A DNA stretch of 64,000 nucleotides from an uncultured Blautia sp. Lineage in GTDB: Bacteria; Bacillota; Clostridia; Lachnospirales; Lachnospiraceae. Location: positions 1 to 64,000 of the forward strand of contig URHH01000001.1 in the NCBI GenBank assembly GCA_900547615.1, written 5' to 3'. The position numbers and the translations under genes were made by a program. This document shows, one piece after another, positions 47,844 to 56,236 of the stretch (the first letter of the stretch is position 1; the number at the start of each line of letters is the position of its first letter). A model generated the notes under the pieces. That model did not search any database and was not told where the DNA came from. It saw nothing but the letters and a program-made list of their open reading frames with translations.

Positions 47844-48512
47844 TTATTTCTCAATTTCCCTTGTATTGTAAAGTTCCTGCATCTCTGTAATCGGCTTCTG
47901 CATAATCTGCTCAATGAGCTCATCATATTCGCCGTGGTGAATTTCCTCCACTCTCTTATTGAGGTGCTCTGCTTCCGGTGCAATATATTTTCCTGTGAGA
48001 CGTCTCGCGAGAACGCCCACCATCGGATGAGAAATGCCGGCCGGACATCTTACGGAACAGCAGCCGCAGCCTACACAGTCAAAGGATTCCTCCGCACATT
48101 TTTCCAGCTCTCCCCTCTGTGCATAAGCAATGTACTGCATAACATTTAAGTCCTGAGTACATGCTTTTGTACAGGCATTACAGCCGATACAGCTGTAAAT
48201 TTCCGGATAGAGCTCCATCATAACCTGCTGTGTCGGTTTGATTTCTTCTATATCATAAGTTCTTTTATCTGTCGGGAAAAACGGAATACTTGCAACATAC
48301 ATTCCCTCTTCCACCTGTGTCTGACAGGCAAGGCAGGTTTTCAGCTCATTTTTTCCCTTGATTCTGTAAATTGTAGCACAGGCTCCGCAGAAACCGTGGC
48401 GGCAGCCTCTCTTTAATGTGTAGCCTGCATATTCCATAGCTGTCATGATGGTAAGGTCTGCCGGTACGCTGTATTTCTTACCGAAAAAATATACGTTTAC
48501 CATTTTATCCAT
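47844..48512 (-). CDS. frdB: Fumarate reductase-type iron-sulfur subunit
   Basis: 222 residues from the ATG at 48510-48512; earlier in-frame starts lack a ribosome site. A plant-type [2Fe-2S] domain (GCRHGFCGACATIY, later KTCLACQ) is followed by two cluster motifs (CIGCNACTKACTQD and CVGCGCCSVRCPAG). It resembles the N-terminal part of thiol:fumarate reductase TfrB but lacks the CCG domains, which here are supplied by the separate HdrB protein. It would carry electrons between the Flx-Hdr module and the flavoprotein. Confidence 0.88.
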   Translation of the reverse strand: MDKMVNVYFFGKKYSVPADLTIMTAMEYAGYTLKRGCRHGFCGACATIYRIKGKNELKTCLACQTQVEEGMYVASIPFFPTDKRTYDIEEIKPTQQVMMELYPEIYSCIGCNACTKACTQDLNVMQYIAYAQRGELEKCAEESFDCVGCGCCSVRCPAGISHPMVGVLARRLTGKYIAPEAEHLNKRVEEIHHGEYDELIEQIMQKPITEMQELYNTREIEK

Positions 48513-48534
48513 TTTCAAATACCTGTCCTTTCTA

Positions 48535-49389
48535 TCAGTACTCCTGGGGCAATTCTTCAATTTCATCAAAGCGGAAAACAGGACCGTCTTTACATACGTA
48601 TTTCGATCCGATGTTGCATCGTCCGCATTTTCCTACTCCACATTTCATGCGAAGTTCAAGAGTTGTATACACCTGCTCATCGGTAAAGCCCATTTCCTTT
48701 AATCCCGCAAGAACAAACTTAATCATGATCGGCGGTCCGCAGACAAGAGCAACTTTATCTGTATCAAAACCGATTTCCTTTAAATATGTCGGAACAAATC
48801 CAACGTGACCATCCCAGCCTTCCTGTTCCCGGTCTATGGTAAGGTATACATTTACTCCTTCTGTTTTCATCCACACTTCCTGAATTTCCTTTAACTGAAC
48901 CAGATCGTCTGCAGAACGGGAGCCGTAAAGAATATCAACTGTACCATAATTCTCACGGTTATCAAGAACATAATTAATCACAGAACGAAGCGGCGCAAGA
49001 CCGATTCCTCCTGCAATAAACAGAAGATTTTTCCCTTTTAATTCTGTCTCCACAGGAAAAGAATTTCCATATGGTCCTCTTACTGTAATTTCATCTCCAA
49101 CAGAAAGGCTGTGAAGATAATCTGTAAGAACACCGCATTTTTTTATGCTGAATTCCTGATATTCTTTATTGGTGGGAGAAGATGTAATCGAAAACATTCC
49201 CTCACTGATACCCGGTGCACAGAGCATGGCGCACTGTCCCGGCATATGTTCGAAAAGCTTTCCGCCTTCCGGAGCATTGACCCGGAATGTTTTTACATCC
49301 GGTGTCTCCTCACGAATATCTGTAATAACTCCAACCTTTGGAATCAATGTGTCTAATGTATAATTTTTATGACAGGTGCATTCACTCAT
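48535..49389 (-). CDS. flxA: FlxA-like NADH-binding FAD oxidoreductase subunit
   Basis: 284 residues of the ferredoxin-NADP+ reductase-like family (as in anaerobic sulfite reductase B and DHOD subunit K). NAD-binding motifs: FIAGGIGLAPLRSVI and LVCGPPIM. The C-terminal [2Fe-2S] site is CGVGKCGRCNIGSKYVC. It would take electrons from NADH into the Flx-Hdr complex. The start overlaps the flxB-like stop by 4 bp. Confidence 0.87.
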   Translation of the reverse strand: MSECTCHKNYTLDTLIPKVGVITDIREETPDVKTFRVNAPEGGKLFEHMPGQCAMLCAPGISEGMFSITSSPTNKEYQEFSIKKCGVLTDYLHSLSVGDEITVRGPYGNSFPVETELKGKNLLFIAGGIGLAPLRSVINYVLDNRENYGTVDILYGSRSADDLVQLKEIQEVWMKTEGVNVYLTIDREQEGWDGHVGFVPTYLKEIGFDTDKVALVCGPPIMIKFVLAGLKEMGFTDEQVYTTLELRMKCGVGKCGRCNIGSKYVCKDGPVFRFDEIEELPQEY

Positions 49390-50429
49390 TCCCTGTTACC
49401 TCCCTGTTTCTGAAAGGACTTGATCACTTTTACAATATTTAACGCGGACGGACATTTTTCCACGCATCGTCCACAGCCTACGCAGGAATACATTCCATCG
49501 TTGTTTGCCGGGAAATATACAAGCTTGTGCATAAATCTCTGGCGAAATCTCTGCATCTGGCTTGTACGGTTATTTCCGTGTGCCATCATGGTAAAATCCG
49601 AATACATACAGGAATCCCAGCAGCGGTATCTCTGTACCCCATGACCTGTATCATAATCCTTAATGTCGTAGCACTGGCATGTAGGACATACAAAAGTACA
49701 GGTTCCACATGCAAGACACGGTTTATAAAGCTCCTCCCAGAGAGGAGAATCAAATTTTTCTTTTAAAGCGTCTCCATTCCAGCCATCAAGAGAAAGATCA
49801 GAATACGGAAGCTTATCCACAACAGCTCTTATGGAAGCCTTCTCTTTTTCCACACATTCCGCATCTTCTCCGCCTACTTCCTCCAGAAGGCTCTTCACTG
49901 CCTCTGTAAGCGCCTCTCCCTTGTCTGTATTTGGTTGCCAGAAAAGCGTATCTCCTGTCTGCCAGACAGAAACGTCTCCTGCCGGCTCTGCCGCATCAAT
50001 CCCGAACGCCTTACAAAAACATGTCTCCTCCGGCTCAGAACAGGCAAATGCAACGATTGTTCCATGCTCTCTTCTTGCCGCATAAAAACTGTCTACCGGA
50101 TCTGCAAGAAAGACTTTATCAAGAACTTCCACGCCTCTTACGTCACAGGCCTTCATTCCGAAAACAACAAAATCCTGCTCTTTTAACGCTTCCGGTTCTA
50201 CCTTTATTTTCTTTCCGTCACGGACACAGGTATAAAGGTTCTCACTCTGTGGAAAAAAAGCATCTTTAGGCGATTTTACTGTTTTTAATGTGTCAAGATC
50301 GATCTCTGCCTCTTCACTCCACGCCGCAAAATTCGTCTGTCCGTTTGTATTTACCGGAAGATACAGCTCCCTTGCCTCTGCAATGAGAGCAAACAGCCCG
50401 GAAAGCTTTTCTTTTGCTATCTTATACAT
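49386..50429 (-). CDS. flxB: FlxB-like 4Fe-4S dicluster protein (AsrA-type)
   Basis: 347 residues. Two C-terminal clusters: CLACGTCTFVCPTCQC near residue 240 and CVGCGRCVEKCPSALN near residue 320. The N-terminal part resembles anaerobic sulfite reductase subunit A, as is typical of FlxB. It relays electrons from FlxA. Start has AAAGGGG, 15 bp after the previous gene. Confidence 0.85.
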   Translation of the reverse strand: MYKIAKEKLSGLFALIAEARELYLPVNTNGQTNFAAWSEEAEIDLDTLKTVKSPKDAFFPQSENLYTCVRDGKKIKVEPEALKEQDFVVFGMKACDVRGVEVLDKVFLADPVDSFYAARREHGTIVAFACSEPEETCFCKAFGIDAAEPAGDVSVWQTGDTLFWQPNTDKGEALTEAVKSLLEEVGGEDAECVEKEKASIRAVVDKLPYSDLSLDGWNGDALKEKFDSPLWEELYKPCLACGTCTFVCPTCQCYDIKDYDTGHGVQRYRCWDSCMYSDFTMMAHGNNRTSQMQRFRQRFMHKLVYFPANNDGMYSCVGCGRCVEKCPSALNIVKVIKSFQKQGGNRE

Positions 50430-50444
50430 ACCTTATCCCCTTTC

Positions 50445-51407
50445 TCACACACTGCCCGGCTCTGCATCATCAAAAGTAAAACTTGTAAGCGGACCTTTTG
50501 ACTCAGCATCCTCTCCTGCCTGATACTCTCCGTAAAGCATATCAATATCTTTGATAAACTTTCTGTTAAACAGATGAAGGGGAATCCCCTGCGGACATAC
50601 TCTGCTGCACTCGCCGCAGTCGGTACATCTTCCTGCCACATGGAAGGCACGGATAATATGGAACATTTTTTCCTCAAAAGAATCCGCATTCGCCTTCTGG
50701 CTGCTGTCAAATTTATTGCTGTCAAACACGCATTTTCTGCAGGAACATGCAGGACATACATTACGACAGGCATTGCATCGGATACATTTGCTTAATTCCT
50801 TCTGGAAAAATGCAAATTTTTCTTCCGGGCTCATTGCCTCGATTCTCTCTACTTCAGCAAAACGGTCTGCATCCTTTGTATCTTTCGATTCGCCAAGGAG
50901 CTCATCATAAATCTGATGCTCTTTTCCTTTGCACACATGGCATCTCTCCAGCATTGCATCTTTATAGGAGCATGTTTTTTCTCCGTAAATGGTCTGAATT
51001 TTCAATGTATCACAGGCATCTTCCGCCTCAGCGCCCTGAATACTTTCAATTCCCTTAATTCCCATTTTTTTGATTTTCTCTATATCAAGCTTTCCTTTGC
51101 AGCCGATTCCGATAATATACGCTTTCTCCCTGTCTACACGATGTTCTTTTATAAGCTGATTGAAGCTGTATGTATCACATGGCTTTAAGAACACGAGAGT
51201 TTTCCCCTCCATTTTGGAGGCTGCAATCATATATTTACTTAAATTCGCACCACAAAATCCATTATATACAAGATTGTCCAGATCTTCCGCCTTATCAAAA
51301 AACGCCGGCTCCGGATTGTAGGAGAGATCTCCTGCCTTCCATCCAAGAACCTGTGTTACCTCTCCGGAAGAAAGCAGTTCTTTTGCACGTTCAATCATTT
51401 CCCGCAT
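50445..51407 (-). CDS. flxC: FlxC-like 4Fe-4S protein
   Basis: 320 residues. Clusters in CIRCNACRNVCPACSC and CTDCGECSRVCPQG; the N-terminal half resembles the FrhB/FdhB-type domain (FLKPCDTYSFNQLIKEHRVD). Electron-transfer subunit in the Flx module. Its start overlaps the mvhD-like gene by 13 bp, with GGAGG inside that gene. Confidence 0.85.
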   Translation of the reverse strand: MREMIERAKELLSSGEVTQVLGWKAGDLSYNPEPAFFDKAEDLDNLVYNGFCGANLSKYMIAASKMEGKTLVFLKPCDTYSFNQLIKEHRVDREKAYIIGIGCKGKLDIEKIKKMGIKGIESIQGAEAEDACDTLKIQTIYGEKTCSYKDAMLERCHVCKGKEHQIYDELLGESKDTKDADRFAEVERIEAMSPEEKFAFFQKELSKCIRCNACRNVCPACSCRKCVFDSNKFDSSQKANADSFEEKMFHIIRAFHVAGRCTDCGECSRVCPQGIPLHLFNRKFIKDIDMLYGEYQAGEDAESKGPLTSFTFDDAEPGSV

Positions 51408-51838
51408 CGCAAATCCTCCAGTCTCACATTTTTACCAAGAGAATAAATCTTTTCCACAAACTCATTCATAGTTGTAGAGAATTTTACACCTTCTGCAGCA
51501 GATACCCACTCCACGCGCGTACGGCCGTGCTCCACGCCAATATAATCCAGCATGGAAAAGAGAAGCGTCATTCTTCTTCTGGCATAATAATTTCCGGTGC
51601 TGTAATGACAGTCTCCCGGATGACATCCGCACATGATCACTCCATCTGCGCCTTTTTCAAAGGCTCTTAAAATGAACATTGGATTTACGCGGCAGGAGCA
51701 TGGAACACGGATAATTTTTACATCTGCCGGATAGGTAAGACGGCTGCTTCCTGCAAGGTCTGCACCTGCATAGCTGCACCAGTTACAGCAGAATGCCACG
51801 ATTTTCGGTCTGAATTCTTCTTTTGCTTCTATCGACAT
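51395..51838 (-). CDS. flxD: MvhD/FlxD-like [2Fe-2S] protein
   Basis: 147 residues. Motif FCCNWCSYAGADLAGSSR and later CSCRVNP and CGCHPGDCHY are characteristic of MvhD, which links electron donors to HdrA. The ATG at 51836-51838 overlaps the hdrA stop by 10 bp and has GGAGGT inside hdrA. The longer upstream frame is only the hdrA overlap. Confidence 0.9.
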   Translation of the reverse strand: MSIEAKEEFRPKIVAFCCNWCSYAGADLAGSSRLTYPADVKIIRVPCSCRVNPMFILRAFEKGADGVIMCGCHPGDCHYSTGNYYARRRMTLLFSMLDYIGVEHGRTRVEWVSAAEGVKFSTTMNEFVEKIYSLGKNVRLEDLRCGK

Positions 51839-53817
51839 ATTGCATCTACCTCCGCTAAAATCTGTCTGTTGGAGAATCCCTGAAGGTCCATTGCACCGGA
51901 AGGACAGGTAACAGTGCAGGCACCGCAGCCCTGACACAAAGCGTCATTTACAACGGCAATTCGGCGCACCTCGCGGATTCCGTGGTCGTTTACTTCTTTT
52001 TCTTCATAAGTGATCGCTCCATAAGGACATACGTTCGCGCATGTGGAGCATCCGTTGCAGAGAAGCTCATCGGATTTTGCAGTACATGGATTTGTCATAA
52101 GCTTGTCTTTTGCAAGAAGTCCAATCGCTTTTACTGCCGCAGCTCCCGCCTGAGCAACTGTCTCCGGAATATCCTTTGGTCCCTGGCATACACCGGAAAG
52201 GAAAATACCTGCGGTAGGAGATTCTACCGGGCGAAGCTTTGCGTGTGCTTCTGTAAGGAAATTATTTGTATCAATACTTGCAGTCAGCATAGTTGCAATC
52301 CGGCGTACATCCGGTTCCGGCTCAATTGCAGCCGCAAGAACAACCATATCTGCCTCTTTTAAAATCTGTTTATTATCAAGAAGGTCCACACCCTGTACAA
52401 GAAGTTTTCCATCCGGCTGTGGAATTACCTTTCCAACCTGGCCTTTTACGTAGTTTACGCCGTACTGCTCTACTGCTCTCCTGTAAAACTCGTCAAAGTT
52501 TTTACCAGGTGTACGAACATCAATATAAAATACGGTTACATTTACATCCGGATATTTGTCACGGATCAGCATGGCGTGTTTTGCTGTATACATACAACAG
52601 ATTTTAGAGCAGTAGCTCTTTCCTCTGTCATCTGCACAGCGGCTTCCCACACATTGGATAAACACCATTTCCTTCGGCGCTTTTCCGTCTGAAAGGCGCT
52701 CAAGATGTCCTTTTGTAGGTCCTGCTGCATTCATAATACGCTCAAGCTCCAGAGAAGTAATAACGTCCTTGCTCTGACTGTATGCGTACTCGTCATATTT
52801 ATCCAGCTTAATCATATCAAAACCGGTTGCCACTACAATAGCACCGTATTTCTGTGTCACGATCTTGTCCTGCTGGTCATATTCAATTGCTCCTGCCTGA
52901 CAGACTTTTGCACAGAGACCACATTTTCCTGTTTTAAACTTAATACAGTTTTCTCTGTCAATGACCGGCACATTTGGAATCGCCTGGGCAAACGGTGTGT
53001 AAATGGCGGTTCTGTTTCCAAGTCCTCTGTTAAACTCACTTGGAATTTTTTTGGAAGGACATTTTTCCTGACAGATGCCGCAGCCTGTACACTTATCCAT
53101 ATTTACGCTTCTTGCTTTTTTACGGATGTCTACTGTGAAATCACCTACAAATCCAGTTACTTTTTCTACTTCACTATATGTATAGATATTGATTTTTTCG
53201 TGGGCTGCCGCCTCCACCATCTTCGGTGTCAGAATACAGGCAGAACAGTCAAGTGTAGGGAATGTCTTATCAAGCTGTGACATTCTTCCGCCGATACTTG
53301 GAGTTTTCTCCACAATGTCTACTTCATATCCTGCATCTGCAATATCAAGAGCAGTCTGGATTCCGGCAATACCGCCGCCAATTACAAGCGCTCTCTTTGT
53401 TACACGACTCTCGCCCGGTTTTAAAGGAGCATTTAAGTTTACTTTTGCAATGGCTGCTCTTGCAAGAATAACTGCTTTTTTTGTTGCCTCTTCCATATCC
53501 TTGTGAATCCAGGAGCAGTGCTCGCGGATATTTGCGATTTCCACCATATATGGATTCAGTCCGGCTCTCTCTGCAGCCTTTCTGAAGGTTGCCTCATGCA
53601 TACGCGGGGAACAGGAGCATACTACGATTCCTGTAAGATTTTTTTCTTTGATCGCCTCTGCAATTTTCGCCTGTCCTGCTTCGGAGCACATATATGGATA
53701 ATCTTCCGCATGGACAACACCCGGCTCAAGAAGAGCCATCTCTGCTACTTTTTTAACGTCTACCGTTGCAGCAATATTGCTTCCGCAATGACAGACAAAT
53801 ACGCCGATTCTCTGCAT
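51829..53817 (-). CDS. hdrA: HdrA, FAD/Fe-S electron-bifurcating subunit
   Basis: 662 residues. N-terminal HdrA domain (VCHCGSNI ... CSCSPRMHE), a FAD-binding Rossmann motif VIGGGIAGIQTALDIA near residue 147, and cluster motifs CTGCGICQEKCPS, CGLCAKVC, CNGCSTCANVCPYGA and CQGCGACTVTCPSGAM. This is the bifurcating flavin subunit of heterodisulfide-reductase-type complexes. It would split NADH electrons between a high-potential acceptor (HdrBC, fumarate side) and a low-potential one (ferredoxin). Start has AGGAGG. Confidence 0.93.
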   Translation of the reverse strand: MQRIGVFVCHCGSNIAATVDVKKVAEMALLEPGVVHAEDYPYMCSEAGQAKIAEAIKEKNLTGIVVCSCSPRMHEATFRKAAERAGLNPYMVEIANIREHCSWIHKDMEEATKKAVILARAAIAKVNLNAPLKPGESRVTKRALVIGGGIAGIQTALDIADAGYEVDIVEKTPSIGGRMSQLDKTFPTLDCSACILTPKMVEAAAHEKINIYTYSEVEKVTGFVGDFTVDIRKKARSVNMDKCTGCGICQEKCPSKKIPSEFNRGLGNRTAIYTPFAQAIPNVPVIDRENCIKFKTGKCGLCAKVCQAGAIEYDQQDKIVTQKYGAIVVATGFDMIKLDKYDEYAYSQSKDVITSLELERIMNAAGPTKGHLERLSDGKAPKEMVFIQCVGSRCADDRGKSYCSKICCMYTAKHAMLIRDKYPDVNVTVFYIDVRTPGKNFDEFYRRAVEQYGVNYVKGQVGKVIPQPDGKLLVQGVDLLDNKQILKEADMVVLAAAIEPEPDVRRIATMLTASIDTNNFLTEAHAKLRPVESPTAGIFLSGVCQGPKDIPETVAQAGAAAVKAIGLLAKDKLMTNPCTAKSDELLCNGCSTCANVCPYGAITYEEKEVNDHGIREVRRIAVVNDALCQGCGACTVTCPSGAMDLQGFSNRQILAEVDAICR

Positions 53818-53822
53818 CAGCT

Positions 53823-54200
53823 TTACCTCCTGTATCTTCTGAATGCACTGACTAAAAGCTGCTGTGGAAGTTCCGGATCAAGAAGCTCCGGGATTTCATT
53901 TGGAGATAAATAATCCTGTCCCTTCTGACGGATCACCATCTGCCTTGCTGCATCAATTAATTTTCCCGGTTTCACATCCCTCGGACATCTCTCCACACAG
54001 GCAAAACAGGAAAGGCATTTCCACAGAGATTTTGAATTTACAAGTGCCTCTATATCTTCATTTACCACATAAGAAACAAACTGATGCGGTTTAATATCCA
54101 TCTCATTAAAGGAAGGACAGGAAGCGGAGCATTTTCCGCATTTCATACACTTCAGTGGATTTACACCGCTGATTTCTTTTATCATTTCTGCCTGACTCAT
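53823..54200 (-). CDS. hdrC: HdrC, 4Fe-4S electron-transfer subunit
   Basis: 125 residues with two clusters: CMKCGKCSASCPSF and CLSCFACVERCPRDVKPG. Connects HdrA with HdrB. Start overlaps the hdrB stop by 4 bp. Confidence 0.92.
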   Translation of the reverse strand: MSQAEMIKEISGVNPLKCMKCGKCSASCPSFNEMDIKPHQFVSYVVNEDIEALVNSKSLWKCLSCFACVERCPRDVKPGKLIDAARQMVIRQKGQDYLSPNEIPELLDPELPQQLLVSAFRRYRR

Positions 54201-54985
54201 ACTCTGTCCTCCTTCACCCCAAGCGCTTCTGCAAGAAGCTCTGTGAAATAATATACAGGGAGACCGTTTTCTGTTTTATTTAAGTTATAAAGGCAAAGCG
54301 GACAGGCTGTAATCAGCATTTCTGCACCAAAGCCTTCTGCGCTTTCTGTAATTTTCTTGCACATATTCCCTGACATTTCTTTTTCTTTTAAGGAAATATA
54401 TCCTCCGCAGCATTCATTTCTATATGGATAAATCACAGGCTCTCCTCCGATCGCACGGATAAATTCTTCTATGACAGAAGGATTTTCCGGATCATCAAAA
54501 GCCATAATTTTTCCCGGTCTTAAAAGAAGGCATCCATAATACGCTCCGATTTTTCTTCCCGTAAAAGGATTCACCACTTTTTCTTTTATCTTATCAAATC
54601 CCACACGGTCACGAAGCACTTCCAGATAGTGAAGAACCGTTGTCTCTCCCTTATATGGTTCAGAGAGCTGCATATAATTATTTGCTCTCGTCTGAATGTC
54701 TTCTACATTTTTCATATCGTCATTGACGCGCTTGATCACATGATGACAGGCAGAACAGAGTGTCACAAGATCCTGTCCTTTTTCCTTTGCATCATTCAGG
54801 GCGCGGACGGAGGAAAGCTTTGTGGCAATCTCATCTGTTCCAAGAGGATATACTCCTCCGCAGCACTGCCAGTTTTCAATTTCTTCCAGTTCGAAGCCCA
54901 GAGCTTTTGCAGAAGCTCTTGCGTAATCGTCAAGAGCCTTTGCCTTTGTACGGAGTGTACACCCCGGATAATAACTGTACTTCAT
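54197..54985 (-). CDS. hdrB: HdrB, CCG-domain heterodisulfide reductase subunit
   Basis: 262 residues. Two CCG motifs, NWQCCGGVYPLG and NECCGGYISLK, each with a downstream CxxC (CSACHH, CPLC), are the ligands of the unusual HdrB clusters. In methanogens this subunit reduces CoM-S-S-CoB; here no such disulfide exists, so the true acceptor must differ. Adjacent fumarate reductase genes suggest electrons pass to fumarate, perhaps through a thiol/disulfide step. Confidence 0.92.
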   Translation of the reverse strand: MKYSYYPGCTLRTKAKALDDYARASAKALGFELEEIENWQCCGGVYPLGTDEIATKLSSVRALNDAKEKGQDLVTLCSACHHVIKRVNDDMKNVEDIQTRANNYMQLSEPYKGETTVLHYLEVLRDRVGFDKIKEKVVNPFTGRKIGAYYGCLLLRPGKIMAFDDPENPSVIEEFIRAIGGEPVIYPYRNECCGGYISLKEKEMSGNMCKKITESAEGFGAEMLITACPLCLYNLNKTENGLPVYYFTELLAEALGVKEDRV

Positions 54986-55012
54986 AGTTTCTGTTATCCT
55001 TTCTGTAAAGCC

Positions 55013-55966
55013 TTATACGGTAAGGTCAAGCTGAGAGATCACTGCTTTCAGAGCATCTGCGCTCGCCTTCAGTTTCCCGATTTCTTCCTGATTCATACGC
55101 ATTGGAATTTTACCCTGCACACCATTTGGTCCTACAAGAGTCAGCGTACTTAAAGCCACGTCTTCAATTCCATACTCTCCGTGCATCATCGTGGATACAG
55201 TTGTGATGGAATCGGAAGCAGAGAGAAGAATGCCGCAGAGCTTGCATACTGCTGTGGAAACTGCATAGAAGGTAGCGCCTTTATTTGCAATGATCTTACC
55301 ACCGGATTTCTGAACGTATTCCAGCATTCCCTCTTTATCAAGCTCTTCCACTTCTTTTCCGAGATCCTCCATTGTATGATAAAACTCATCTACACTTACA
55401 CCTGAAATATAAGCGCCTGTCCACGGGATGAAGGAAGTATCTCCATGCTCTCCAAATACATAGGCATGAATGTTTTTCTGTGCCACCTTAAAGTGTTCAG
55501 AAAGCCCGCAGCGCAGTCTTGCAGAATCCAGGATCGTACCGGAACCGATAATCTGGTTTTCCGGAAGACCTGAGATTTTTGTAAATACATAAGTCATAAT
55601 ATCTACCGGATTGCTTACCATAATGTAAAGCGCATCTGGAGCTGCTTTTACGATTTCCGGAGTAATACTTTTTAAGATATTTACATTTGTCTGGGTCAGC
55701 TCAATTCTTGACTGTCCCGGTTTCCGCGCAATACCGGAAGTGATAATTACAATGTCGGAATCCTTTGCATCTTCGTATTCTCCTGCCTTGATGGAAATAG
55801 GATTACGGAAGCAGGTTCCCTGAGCAATGTCCATTACTTCGCCTTCTACTTTTTCTTTATTAATATCAATCAGAACGATTTCTGATGCAATGTCTTCACT
55901 TGATAAAGTATACGCGATGGTTGCTCCTACACTTCCTGCTCCGATGATTGTAATTTTGCTGCTCAT
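55013..55966 (-). CDS. mdh: Malate dehydrogenase of the LDH/MDH superfamily
   Basis: 317 residues, NAD-binding motif IGAGSVGATIA, catalytic His174 (GEHGD) with Asp147, substrate-binding Arg87 and Arg150. At the specificity position (residue 102 in LDH numbering) the loop reads IARKPGQSR: Arg81, where lactate dehydrogenases have Gln (QKPGETR). Arg there selects oxaloacetate/malate, so I call it malate dehydrogenase, although databases may label it L-lactate dehydrogenase. It is the first gene of the operon with fumarase and fumarate reductase, which agrees. Start has GAGAGGAG. Confidence 0.85.
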   Translation of the reverse strand: MSSKITIIGAGSVGATIAYTLSSEDIASEIVLIDINKEKVEGEVMDIAQGTCFRNPISIKAGEYEDAKDSDIVIITSGIARKPGQSRIELTQTNVNILKSITPEIVKAAPDALYIMVSNPVDIMTYVFTKISGLPENQIIGSGTILDSARLRCGLSEHFKVAQKNIHAYVFGEHGDTSFIPWTGAYISGVSVDEFYHTMEDLGKEVEELDKEGMLEYVQKSGGKIIANKGATFYAVSTAVCKLCGILLSASDSITTVSTMMHGEYGIEDVALSTLTLVGPNGVQGKIPMRMNQEEIGKLKASADALKAVISQLDLTV

Positions 55967-55972
55967 AACATT

Positions 55973-55992
55973 CTCCTCTCACTTTGTCTTTT
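55973..55992. promoter_or_regulatory. Possible Rex-like (NADH-sensing) site before mdh
   Basis: On the minus strand TTGTTAA followed by an A-run and GACAA, about 20 bp before the mdh start. It matches one half of the Rex consensus TTGTTAA-N4-TTAACAA well and the other half only partly. An NADH-linked operon would be a natural Rex target. Confidence 0.25.
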
Positions 55993-56109
55993 TTTTAACA
56001 ATTTCAGGTAAAAAAAATGGGGAACTGCCACTATTTTTTCTCTTTTCTCAGCATTTCAAATATAAAATAGTTATTTTTTTACGATTTATAGTTAAGTTCC
56101 TCTTTTAAT

Positions 56110-56138
56110 AATATACCACACAAAAGTACAAAGGACAA
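56110..56138 (-). promoter_or_regulatory. Promoter of the mdh-hdr-flx-frd-fum operon
   Basis: Minus-strand TTGTCC (56133-56138), 17-bp spacer, TATATT (56110-56115). It would give an untranslated leader of about 135 nt, AT-rich and without an obvious riboswitch. Confidence 0.55.
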
Positions 56139-56163
56139 TATCTTTTTATTTTTTTGTTAAAAA

Positions 56164-56204
56164 AAAGTCATATGGGACTTTTCCTCAAAGTTCCATATGA
56201 CTTT
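56164..56204. terminator. Terminator of the NlpC/P60 gene
   Basis: Stem AAAGTCATATGG / CCATATGACTTT with internal AC/GT pairs, followed by a T-run on the minus strand. It separates the P60 gene from the mdh operon. Confidence 0.88.
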
Positions 56205-56236
56205 ATATAATAATACCAGGATCTTAAATTAATTTT

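Noticed and set aside
55013..55966. L-lactate dehydrogenase
   Set aside because: Arg instead of Gln at the specificity position and the fumarase/fumarate reductase neighbours favour malate dehydrogenase.
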